The position numbers and the translations under genes are program-made. The notes beneath the pieces are model-generated. The model was not told where the DNA came from and did no database searches. It saw nothing but the letters and a program-made list of their open reading frames with translations. Shown here one piece after another: positions 10,749-21,043 of a DNA stretch of 64,000 nt. The first letter of the stretch is position 1. The number at the start of each line of letters is the position of its first letter. The DNA comes from Narthecium ossifragum (taxonomy: Eukaryota; Streptophyta; Magnoliopsida; Dioscoreales; Nartheciaceae): NCBI GenBank assembly GCA_963920575.1, contig OY986973.1, positions 8,443,601 to 8,507,600 of the forward strand, read 5' to 3'.

Positions 10749-12095
10749 TCAGTTGCATGACTGCCCTGGTATGCGCATATTGTCAATTATTTGGCGACAG
10801 GTGAGATCCCTTCCTATTGGAGTGCGCAGGATAAGTGTAGATTTTTTGTTAAAGTAAAGAACTTTTATTGGGATGATCCATGTTTGTTTAAGTATTGTCC
10901 TGACCAAACTATGCGTCATTGTGTTCCGGATCATGAAATTTAGAGTATTACAATGTTCTGTCACTCTTATGTATGTGGAGGCCATTTTTCCATGAAAAAG
11001 ACTGCTGCTAAAATTCTTCAATGTGGTTTTTACTGGCCTACTATGTTCCGTGATGTTAACATTTTCTACATATCGTGTGATCAACATTTGACATTAGAAA
11101 CTTTATCTAGACGTCATATGATGCCTTTGAACCCTATTCAAGCTGTAGAGATTTTTGATTGTTCGGGTATAGATTTTTTGGGACCCTTTCTTTCTTCTTT
11201 TTGCTATTTATATATATTGTTGGTTGTGGAATAGGTGTCTAAGTGGATGGAGGCAATTGCATGTAGGAATAATGATCATTCCACTGTTATCAAGTTTCTT
11301 AAAGAGCATGCTTTGTCTAGATTTGGTACTCATAGAGTTATTATTAGTGACCAGGGATCACATTTTTGTAATCGCTCTTTTGAGACTTTGATGCGCTGAT
11401 ATGGAGTCACACATAAGGTTTCCACTGCTTATCATCCACGGACGAATGGCCAAGCTAAATTAGCCAACAGGAAGATCAAGCAAATCCGGTAGAAGACAGT
11501 GAGCCCTAACAGAAAAGACTAGTCCTTGAGGTTATCAGATGCATTGTGGGCCTATCGCACTGCCTACAAGACTACCCTGGGGATGTCGACGTTTCGCCTT
11601 GTCTATGGAAAACCATACCATCTTCCAGTTGAGTTAGAACATAAGGCATATTGGGCTATTAAGTCACTAAAGTTTACTTTCGATGCTGTAGGTCAGGAAC
11701 GAAAACTCTAGTTGTCTGAGCTGGAAGAACTCCGGAATGATGGTTATGAGAGTTCTCGGATATTCAAGGCAAAAATAAAGGCCTGTCATGACAAGCGAAT
11801 CCTGAGGAAAATGTTTCACGAAGGGCAGCAAGTCTACCTGTATGAAGCACGGCTGCACCTACATCTTGGGAAGCTGCGATCACGATGGACCGTCCCCTTT
11901 ACAGTTACTAGAATATTTGAGAATGGAGCTGTAGAGGTTGAAGATCCGAAGGATGGGAGACTATTCAAGGTCAATGGACAGCGACTGAAGCCAATCCCAG
12001 AGAAAGCGGCCACTGATGAGCATTACGTTCCTCTCGTAGACAAGACGAGGGATGACCTTTCTACTATCTATCATTTTCCTTTTTCAGTAGATTAA
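10749..12095 (+). pseudogene. Athila integrase
   Basis: Integrase in the same frame as RT/RNase H, with several in-frame stops (near 10758, 10940, 11232, 11398, 11490, 11518, 11709). The DDE core is visible: IDFLGPF near 11170, ISDQGSHF near 11285-11310, and the C-terminal catalytic helix near 11440-11475. In that helix the sequence NGQAKLAN has Lys where the catalytic Glu is expected. The C-terminal part (KIKACHDKRILRK...GQQVYLYEARLHL) extends to a TAA at 12093-12095. Not functional. Confidence 0.88.
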
Positions 12096-13307
12096 GTTGC
12101 TTTAGGTCGTTTGTTTTTGCTTTCATTTGTTTTTGTTTGCTATCTTATTTCTTAGGATGTTTGGACCACCGTCTACCTTACTTGAGGGCTTCGACCACTA
12201 TTCTGGAGATGAGAAATTCAACCACCCTGAGGAGCCTTGGGCAAGATTTCAGCTATGTTGTCAGGTGGCCTCGCTCCTATTTAAATTTATCATTCTTATC
12301 TATTATATTTAAAATTAAAACATGCACCCTATTTTATTCTATTGCCATGTTTATTTAGCACACATTGAGAACAATGTGAATTTCAGGTTGGGGGGTGTAG
12401 CCAGCCATACATGACCTTATGCATGCTATTTTGTGGGTTTAATAGTGTTGAATTGAGCATGTTATTAGAAATTGTACATGAGCTGAAATTTTTATGCTTA
12501 TTATACACGTTTCTTTCACATGAATTGACCTATACATTTATTGCATGTGTGATAACTAGAAGGTAGTACATCATGTGATTCACACACGAACACTTTATGT
12601 GCAGTGGCAATTATACTCACCAAACGAATGAGCATGATATTGTTAACCTGGACCATGATTTCAACTTTAGCTAGTATGTTGAGTATTGCATGCCGAAAAA
12701 AATAGTAAGATTCTGGAGCTTGATGACTTAAGGGATCAAGCTATGCCTAAACGACTATTAAGTGATCTACTGAGTAACCGGGTGTTCTTGCCTGAGGAAG
12801 CTGGGAGCTCGCGTAAAAAGGTAGAACTACAGATAGCTAAAAAAAACTATTAAGTATTTTGCTAAGTAACCGGGTCTCTGCGCCTCAAGAAGCGGAGAGT
12901 GCTCGCGTAAAAAGGCAAAGTGTCTGATAGTTCAAAAAAAAAAGAGAAAAAGAAAGAGCATGTTGTACTTAAAGTGTGAGGGTTGGATGATTGGTCATGA
13001 AGATAGTAGTGTGTTTGGATTAATGGTGGGTAGAAGTTACTTCTGTATGTAACCTTTATTTGTCACGTCACATGTGTTCGTCTGAATGGTGATTAGCATG
13101 TTTGAAGTGTAGAAGTTAATTTCATGTGTTGGTAGTATGTGTATGAGTATAAGAAGTTTTCATACTCTCTATTATATAGAACACTATTGAGCTGACATGG
13201 TAGAACTCTTACTATGCATGTCTACAGCCTTAGACCGTTGGTATGCTTAATTATGTTTTCATGCGCTTTGAATTGCTAGAGACTAGTAATAAGCTGGTTG
13301 GGGGGTG
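12096..13307 (+). other. Athila 3' non-coding region and polypurine tract
   Basis: No credible gene and no env-like frame in 1.2 kb. Contents: a GGTTGGGGGGTGTAG purine block at 12386-12400; two diverged tandem copies of about 90 bp at 12757-12940, each with CTATTAAGT, GTAACCGGGT and GCTCGCGTAAAAAGG; and a second purine block GGTTGGGGGGTG at 13296-13307. The second block abuts the 3' LTR and serves as the polypurine tract. Confidence 0.75.
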
Positions 13308-14027
13308 TGATGAGTGCAAGAAAGTGCACTTTGAACAGTCTTATAACCATCTCAATTGCTAGATTGACACCCTTAATCAACCTCCTTAGCACTATTTTTA
13401 TACTTATATGTTACTTCACATAGTTGTTTGAATAATGCAGAAAATTGGAGCTTAAAGAAGCTGAAAAGATTAAATGGGTAAACTTGGAAGATTAAACTGT
13501 ACCTTCCCATGAAGAACTAAATGATGTGCCATACAAGATTGGAAAGCTCTTGAAGTCTAGTTTTTGGAGAATTTGACTGTTCATGATTCCGAGTTTCCTA
13601 CAGTAAGTTCCAGTATTTTTAGTACCAATGGCGCAGTGTTGAATGAATAGTGACGGTCGACCGTCGCATCATCTGCGGGATCGACCGTCGCGCTCACTAT
13701 GCTCACGGTCGACCGTCGTATCATCCGTGAGATTGACCATGAACCTCTGTCAAGAAAAATACTTCTCAGGGTCGATGCGAGGATCGACCGCCGCTTTTCC
13801 AAATAATGTTGCACAGTTGACGGTCGACCGTGGCATCGATCGTCAGATCGACCGCGGCATCGATCGTCAGATCGACCGCGAGCGTATAATGGGTTTAAAC
13901 CTAACCCGAGTTTCTTAACTTTTGGACCCTATAAATAGGAAACTTAGAGTTAGTCAAGGGAGTTTTTTGGACATTTTTTTATACTTTTTCTAGACATTCT
14001 TGGAGGAGGAAGGAGACCAATCCACCA
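13308..14027 (+). repeat. Athila 3' LTR, truncated
   Basis: Matches the first 720 bp or so of the 5' LTR (starts TGATGAGTGCAAG; TATA box at 13930-13937). Similarity ends at 'ccaatccacca' (about 14027), where the 5' LTR continues 'tccatggacgagt' but this copy continues 'gactgacgagtgcacc', the Tekay pol sequence. The word GACGAGT occurs at the same point in both parents. The other 930 bp of the LTR are missing. Confidence 0.9.
13651..13884 (+). repeat. Palindromic motif array in Athila 3' LTR
   Basis: Same array as in the 5' LTR, but with a 24-bp unit (GCATCGATCGTCAGATCGAC plus CGCG) present twice in tandem near 13834-13881. The 5' LTR has one related unit. Since both LTRs were identical at insertion, the array has changed by unit duplication since then. 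Confidence 0.85.
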
Positions 14028-16000
14028 GACTGACGAGTGCACCGATCCTTATAGTTCCAGAGCGAGGCGTCGGCTACAGTGTCTACTGCGACGCCAGTGG
14101 GGAGGGTTTAGGCTGTGTGCTTATGCAGGAGGGCCATGTGGTGGCCTACGGTTCCAGGCAGCTGAAGACCCATGAGAGGAACTATCCAGTCCACGATCTT
14201 GAGCTTGCAGCGGTTGTCTTCGCTCTGAAGACATGGCGGCACTACCTCTACGGTGAGCGGTTCTCGGTGTACTCTGATCATAAGAGTTTGAGGCACGTGT
14301 TTACCCAGCGTGACCTCAACCTCAGGCAGCGGCGGTGGATGGAGCTTCTAGAGGACTACGACTTCGAGTTGCATTACCACCCTGGTAAGGCAAACGTCGT
14401 AGCAGACGCTCTCAGCAGGCAGACCAGAGACAGTAGAGTGACCTTGGCAGCAGTGTCAGCTCGGCAGTGGCAGATGCTGGAGACAGTCAGTCAGTTTGGA
14501 CTTGACTTTGAGGACGGGGCGACAGGTGGTTTCCTGTATGCTGTTCGCAGCATTCCAGTTCTTTTGACCAGAGTGATCGAGGCATAGGCTGGAGACCCAG
14601 AGCTCGTGGAGACCCGTGCGGCGGTCGGTACCGAGCACGCGGTTGAGGGCTGGACAGTGTCGGCAGACAGTGGTCTACTCTTCAGAGGCAGAGTTGCAGT
14701 TCCAGCTGACCCGGCGTTGCGAGATGAGATCCTTCACGAGTTCCACCACTCCTGTTTCGCCATTCACCCCGGGAGCACCAAGATGTACCACGACCTTCGC
14801 CGACAGTTCTGGTGGTGCGGGATGAAGAGGTCAGTAGCTGAGTTCGTTTCCAGATGCCTCACCTGTCAGAGGGTGAAGGCAGAGCACAGGCGGACCCCAG
14901 GGTTGTTGCAGCCACTTCCCGTGCCAGAGTGGAAGTGGGAACATATAGCTATGGACTTCGTCACCGGGCTACCCAGGTCACCGGGGGGGAATGATGCGAT
15001 TTGGGTCATTGTCAATCGACTGACCAAATCGGCTCATTTCCTCCCCATGAGGACTACAGATCCAGTTGCCAGACTGAGCTAGAGGTACATCGACGAGGTG
15101 GTACGACTGCACGGCATCCCAGTGTCGATAGTGTCAGACAGAGATCCCAGATTCACCGGCAGGTTCTGGAGCAGCTTCCAGGACTCCTTGGGGACAGCGC
15201 TGACGTTCAGCACAGCCTTCCACCCTCAGACAGACGGACAGTCAGAGCGGACTATCCAGATCTTGGAGGACATGCTCAGAGCATGTGTGCTAGACGCTGG
15301 AGGTACTTGGGAGCAGCACGTGACTTTGGTGGAGTTTGCCTACAACAACAGTTTCAAGGCCAGTTTGGGTTTTGCACCCTTCGAGGCGTGGTACGGCAGA
15401 CCGTGTCGCTCACCGGTGTGTTGGACTGAGGTTGGGGAGGCGTCCCTTACCGGTCCAGACATCATCAGACAGTCGTCAGAGAGGTTGGCTCAGATCAGGC
15501 AGAGGCTTCTGACAGTGCAGAGCAGGCAGAAGAGCTACACAGACCGCAGGCGACGACCCCTGGAGTTCGCAGTCGACGACAGAGTGCTACTGAAGGTGTC
15601 TCCGCGCAGAGGGTCGATCAGGTTTGGTAGCAGGGGTAAGCTAGCCCCGAGGTTCACCGGGCCATTTGAGATCGTCAGGCGCGTTGGAGCAGTCGCCTAC
15701 CAGTTGGCTCTACCTTCGCACATATCAGCAGTTCACCCCACCTTCCACGTGTCTATGCTGAGGAAGTATATTCCAGATCCTTCTCACGTGATCAGACACG
15801 ACGACCTCGAGGTTGTGGAGGATGCCACCTACATAGAGCAGCCAGTACAGATCATGGACAGACGGGATCAGGTGCTGAGAGGCAGATTGTTACGGTTGGT
15901 CATGGACAGGTAGAGGCACGGCAGTGCAGAGAGTCTGACTTGGGAGCAAGAGGATCGCATGCGTCGGGAGTTTCTCAGACTGTTCACCTCTTTAGGTAGT
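14028..16000 (+). pseudogene. Tekay pol: RNase H, integrase, chromodomain-like tail
   Basis: One reading frame throughout, interrupted by three in-frame TAG codons (14585-14587, 15080-15082, 15911-15913) and no frameshift. RNase [16 protein letters not shown] near 14085-14130, and [10 protein letters not shown] near 14275. Integrase: a His-His-Cys-Cys zinc site ([11 protein letters not shown]...CLTCQRVK) near 14735-14875, then the DDE triad in MDFVTGLP (about 14950), SDRDPRF (about 15135) and the GQSERT helix (about 15236). After the third stop the frame continues as TWEQEDRMRREF, the end of a chromodomain-like module. Such modules in this lineage are known to guide integration to heterochromatin. 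Not functional. Confidence 0.92.
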
Positions 16001-16123
16001 TTCTTGTTGTGGGCGTTGGCGCCCCTTGTTGTAGCCTTGTTTGTGCAGGTAGGCTTAGTTGTTTCTTTTTCCCCGGCTTCAACCTTGAATTTCGGGACGA
16101 AATTCTTTTTAAGGTTGTTAGGT

Positions 16124-18514
16124 TGTGAGGGCCCGTCCCTCTAACCTGGCTCGACCGCGTGGGTCGAGAGCCGGTTTCCTGTTGGTTTGGTTCAGCGTCG
16201 GGCACGATCGGACGATCGTGTGGAGGTTTTGGACCCCGGGGGCATTTTGGTAAATATGCCCTCTGGTGGTCGGTTTCACACCCGCGTTCCACACACTGAC
16301 TTGGATTGATGTATGTGTTTGATTAGAATCCCTAGGGTGCATCCGATCGGAGGATCGGAGCTCGATCGGGAAAGATCTAATCGGACGGCTGAGATAGATC
16401 TGGATTGTCTATATAAGCCAAGTCCCTTTCTATCTTTCCTTCTCTCCTTCACCTGTCGTTCTCTCCCTTTCTCTCTCTCTCCTTCGGCTGAGGTAGGGTT
16501 TGGAGATTTGGTCTTCGGAGCTCGGATCTTGACGGCTTGACCAGCGGGACGCGTGGAGGAGCTACCCTACTTGCTCAAGTAGGTGTTTCTACCTCGATCC
16601 TTGGATCGGGTTCTCCTAGGATAGGTTTTATGTACTTTCGCTGTAGGAATACTTGTTAGAATACAATGTAACTCTTTTTGCATGTAGTATGAAGGATTTG
16701 AAGTATTCCTACCCCGCATTTTCCGTATTCTGACGGTTGGTTTCCGTATTATTGTCGTTTTATCGGTTTTTGCCCATTTGGACCTAGATAGGAGCTTTAA
16801 CCGTCAAAAGCTGGATTTCTTCATTCCATTAGCTTCCCCATTGTTAAATACACTTGCTTGCAAAGTTTCATCTTATTCCAACTTGATTTGATCCTTGAAA
16901 TCCAAGAAATTGGATTTCCGGCACTGTTCTGAAGAACCGTGCCTAAGGTTCGACGGTCGATCGGTGCACGACCGTCAAGTGTTGTTTTACACTTTCTGGG
17001 CCTGGCGGTCGACCGTCGCATCGACCGTCAGGCTCTGTCGGGATTTTAGCCTCCCACGGTCGATGGGTCAATCGACCGTGGGTTCTCTCTCTTTTTCATC
17101 CCGCCTCACGGTCGACCGTCGCATCGACCGTCGCATCGTCCGTGAGGCTCTGTCTCATTTTGGGCTCCCCACGGTCGATGGGTGGATCGACCGTCGCCCT
17201 TGGTTTTCTTCGCTTTGGTCTCACGGTCGATCGGCGGATCGACCGCGGTATCGTCCATGGTCTCACGGTCGATCTCCGGATCGACCGTGACATCGTCCGT
17301 GACCACTTGGACTTGGTTTTTCTGGTTTTCTTGGATGGATTTGGTTCGTGATTAGTATCTAAACATGTTGGGAAGCATGTAGGTGGATTTCATGAGGTTT
17401 TCAAGGGTTTTCCATTGAGATTATGATTGATCGCATGTTGATCTCCTTTGAGTAAATTAATGTTGTGGTTCGCTTTTAAATACATGTTTAGATATGGTTA
17501 ATTGCTAAATGGTGTGCTTAGCCATTAGCTAGCTAAGAGTGCTAGCTAATGAGAAATTGTGGAACCTTAGCCTCTTGCCGGCGAGTGCCGAGGGCTATTG
17601 TATATCTGTTGAACGTATAACTGATGATGTGGCATGTAGAGACATCTAGGATAGATGTTTGCCTAGGCTCATGCATTGTGTGCATTAGAAGCATTTGAGG
17701 TTAGGCGGGCGATGGTTTGGGTCGCCGATCCGAGGCTCTCGGGTAGCTCGGATCTAGCCTTAGGGCCGTGACTGGGTAGTCAGGAATAGGGTGTGATCTT
17801 GGATCATCTGAATCTCTTGTGATTGAGGATTACGATAGTTGACTTGAATCAGTGATTGAGGTTTAGAGGTCGTGTTGTCTTCCAAGGCCAAGTGCTAATG
17901 ATGGTTGTCGACGTCCCTGACATGGTCCCCAGGCAGTGGTTTCCTGCTGGGTAATGGTGATCCTACTGGTTCTGGTCCCTTTCCTCCCAGCGTGTTGGTT
18001 GATGTTCCCAGCGTGGTCGTTTGAGAAGAGTAGGATCCCGTGGGGAGTTGACAGGGGTTAAGGGACCCCGTGGCATCCGTTAGACTTGAGCTGGGAGACA
18101 ACACTGTTGTTGTTTTCCTCCTTTCAGTGTGTCGTAGAGTAGAACCCTACTGAGCTTATCGCTCACTCCTACCCGGGCTGCGTTTGCAGGTGCAGGCGGC
18201 AGTTCTTCTTCAGTGGAGCCGGCAGGATCGGACTTGGGCGGCGCGAGTACATCCAGAGGCGCTTGAGGTTGCTGGTGGATTATCTGTTGTACATTTTGGA
18301 TATTTATGTATATATGTCTTTACCTTGGGAGTATTAGAATGAAATTTTGTAACTGTACAACTTGATGTTATATGAATTGAATCAGCTTCACCTCTGGAAT
18401 ACAATTGTTTAAATTATCCGTCTTTTCCGCTTTGTATCGCGCCGATTGAAGATGAATAGTGATAGGAACCCTCACGCCCTGTCCTGGATGGGTTTCCTGG
18501 GTCGGGGTGTGACA
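16124..18514 (+). repeat. Tekay 3' LTR (complete)
   Basis: A 2391-bp LTR starting TGTGAGGGCCCGTCCC and ending GGTCGGGGTGTGACA. A TATA box (CTATATAAG) is near 16410. A motif array lies about 540 bp downstream of it, in the presumed transcribed leader. The conserved block 'gtcgtagagtagaaccctactgagc' is near 18130. Short frames inside it that encode Arg-rich peptides are products of the repeat array. Confidence 0.9.
16951..17306 (+). repeat. Palindromic motif array in Tekay 3' LTR
   Basis: About ten self-complementary words of the type GGTCGACCGTCGCATCGACC, separated by 'ccgtgaggctctgtc' spacers and 'ccacggtcgatgggtggatcg' units. The arms GGTCGAT...ATCGACC flank 4-10 bp loops. The same words occur in Athila and Copia LTRs here. 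Confidence 0.88.
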
Positions 18515-20097
18515 GTATCACATCGGCTCTGGGCGCTCCCCAATCTCGAACCATGCAGGGAATCACACGGGTCCTAGGCGCTCTTCAAACGTAAAAAGAG
18601 TAACCATGGATTTCAGAACACCTTGAGTGCATCCCTAACTCAACAGCAGATAAGTAAAGCACACCCACACTTTAAGCATGGCAAGGGAGAACGACACGAT
18701 CTCTAAACCTCAAGCAATACAATCTATTAAACAATTGGGACATCAATCTCGCCCTAAGATTGCTACCCAACCTCAGTCCTAAGGCTAGATCCGAGCTATC
18801 ACGGATCGGCGACCAACCTACTGCCCACGCCTAACCTGGAATGCATCTAATGCAGTCAAAATGCATGCACCTATTCTCGCATCTAACCTAGATATCACTA
18901 TATGTCAAATCAACAAAAAAAAGGTACAGTTATTCTATGCATTACCGGGAGTCATGACTCTCCCCGTTAACCACAAAGTGGTAAACAATTAATAAAACGA
19001 TAACAATTACCATACATCATGCTTAACATAAATCATATTGAAATCGATTAACACCCAGCAACACAATCCAAATCGCGAATCATAGCATATGTTGAAGATA
19101 AAACCATCAAAATTTCGATTAAAACATCACACTATCCTAGGTCTAACATTAGGAAGGACATAAAAGAAGACCGAGTTGAATTGAAGTCAAAACCATTGAA
19201 AACGAAACCAAATTCAGCTCATTGTACAAAGGAGATCGATCTTCATGCCTTAGAAGATTGATCTTCTCTATACATGCCCTTTGCCAAGGAAGAGATCGAT
19301 CTTCACCTCCAATGAAGATCAATCTTCCTCGAGCCAGCATAGCACCGCCTTAGCCACGCAAGAGATCGATCTTCATACCCATGAAGATTGATCCTTCACG
19401 GGCTAAGCATGAGGCCACAAGGGAGATCGATCTTCTTCGCAAGAAGATCGATCCTTCTTGTGCACCGCTGGAAACCCACCGGAGAAAACGCCAGAAAACG
19501 AACAAAATACACAACCAAACTTCACAAAACTCAGGGATCTGAAAGAGGAATACTAAGGGAGTTCAGAAACACCAAGAAATCATAAAACCATCAGCTAAAC
19601 ACAAAGATCTAAGCTAAAGAGAGCAAATCAAACCCTAAACTGCCAAATCATAAGATTGGGTAGAGATCCCTACCTAAAACAAGCTGATACCTCCAAATCC
19701 AGCTCAACAAGCTTCGGATCGTCCAAACGATCCTCCCCAAGCCGCCGGATTTGATCTCCTTCCAAGACTTCCAAAAGAAGTCCAAAGGAAAAAAGATAAG
19801 TCCTACTTATAGGACCAGCCATGGCCAGAGAGATCGATCTTCACCTACCATAAAGATCGATCTTCCGCATGACAAGGCGAAGACTTTCCATGCACAAGGA
19901 GGTCGATCTTCTATCCCTAAAAGATTGATATTCTCATACTGAAAAGTGGTAAATGGGCAAACACTCATGCCCAAACCCAGATATTTCGACTTCTAATCAA
20001 GCAAGAACATCATTCCAAGGTCGTGTGTGCACAACGCGAGTGTGAAATGACCCTCGACGCACCCGGTCAAGCCAGTTTGGAGGAATAGGTCCTCACA
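18515..20097 (-). repeat. Tekay-type LTR fragment, minus strand
   Basis: Ends at 20097 with CCTCACA, the complement of the LTR start TGTGAGG. The internal order matches other Tekay LTRs in reverse (clause 'ggctagatccgagct...ggatcggcgacc' near 18785-18810). Instead of GTCGACCG words it carries AGATCGATCTTC/GAAGATCGATC words at 19230-19460 and 19830-19935. The 3' end of the LTR is missing; it may be the part at 4156-4540. No gene. Confidence 0.75.
19230..19460 (-). repeat. AGATCGATCTTC-type palindromic array
   Basis: Repeated units of GAGATCGATCTTC followed 10-15 bp later by GAAGATYGATC, about four pairs, plus a further pair at 19830-19935. It stands at the position of the LTR leader that other Tekay LTRs fill with GTCGACCG arrays. 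A related set lies in the Athila-like solo LTR at 55930-56050. Confidence 0.8.
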
Positions 20098-21043
20098 TGT
20101 ATGTTGCATACCCGTGTCAAAAATTTATAAATCCCTAGCACCTATATCGCATACCTCAAGACTAAACAAGTGAAGCATTACAAAAAATTAGAAATATTAA
20201 ATCATAAAATGCAAGAGGTATAGAGGATAGAGGTAACCAAAAGTTAGCGATTAAACATATCCTCCAAATTGATCTCATCACCATATCCTGCCAATGAAAC
20301 AAGTACCTTTCCAAAAGATCAAGTGGCATATCATGAAATTTAGCAACAAAAGCCCAAAAGGTACTAAAAACATATAAAATTTTGGCAGACTCTCCTTTGT
20401 ATGTTATGGTATATCGAACCTATACAAGCATTCACCACAAAGAAAATATAACATGTACAAGAAAGCATTAAAGGAGATCAAACAAACTAGCAGCACATCA
20501 AATCATTCATGCAGAGCACAAACTAGTTGTCATCCGCGGTACTATCCTTCCCATCCACAGTCTGCAATCCACGACGTGATTAAATTCAAAATTTGTGGAG
20601 ATAGAGAGAATTAAACACTCATGCAAGCTCTGGGATACCTGGATGGCCCGGGGTGCTTGTTCTATCCCTGATAAAAAATCTAGACTGTCCAATCAAAAAT
20701 TTGAGCTTTTGTAGCACCTGGATCACGATCAGCAGTAATCGGACGGTTGAGAACTCGTTGGCGGTGGAACAACGACAAGACATCGTTACCAGAGGACCGG
20801 GATGGGGGAGGAGAGATCGTGGAAGCCTTGGAAACTCTCCTGTGAGGTCTGATAGAAGGATAGGTGCCTAAAGGTGGTGGAACGGCAGTGGTCAGCGTGG
20901 TGGAGTTCATCGGAATTGGATTCCGACGATCAAAGCGGCAATCAAAGCCGGGAAGGGTCAGAGAGGGATCGTGGCGGCTGGAAGAAGCTTTGGAGGTGTT
21001 TCAAGGAGGTGGGAGCCCATGGATGAGGAGATCGGGGTGGCGG
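20098..21043. other. Unassigned intergenic DNA
   Basis: No recognisable gene, RNA or element. The left half is A+T-rich; from about 20700 it becomes G-rich and continues beyond the solo LTR into 22873-23300, so the solo LTR split one older sequence. Open frames here are short and show no family resemblance. Confidence 0.5.

Larger units (their letters stand above)
4541..14027 (+). mobile_element. Athila-type Ty3/gypsy retrotransposon, decayed, 3' LTR truncated
   Basis: An LTR retrotransposon with the order LTR, tRNA-Asp primer-binding site, gag, protease, reverse transcriptase, RNase H, integrase, purine tract, LTR. Lineage is judged from the pol motifs (protease DLGASVNLMP, RT RMPFGLCN and YMDD) and the tRNA-Asp primer site, both established for plant Athila elements. 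There is no env-like frame between integrase and the 3' LTR. The 3' LTR stops at about 14027, where a Tekay polyprotein begins. Five bases before the element are CTAAC; the matching target duplication is lost with the 3' end. Confidence 0.92.
14028..18514 (+). mobile_element. Tekay-type Ty3/gypsy chromovirus, 3' half
   Basis: The element begins abruptly in the RT/RNase H connection of a Tekay (Del) polyprotein and runs through integrase, a chromodomain-like tail, a 3' UTR (TTCGGGACGAAATTCTTTTT, a hallmark near the purine tract) and a complete 3' LTR. The 5' LTR, gag, protease and most of RT are absent. The next five bases after the LTR are GTATC. Confidence 0.92.

Noticed and set aside
12127..12358. 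An env-like gene after Athila integrase
   Set aside because: Only 60-75 codon frames without signal peptide or transmembrane pattern; the 1.2-kb space holds non-coding repeats.
16895..17351. Open frames encoding Arg/Ser/Thr/Asp-rich repeat peptides over the palindromic arrays (also 34328-34714)
   Set aside because: They are translations of the repeat words in several frames on both strands; no start context or conserved protein.
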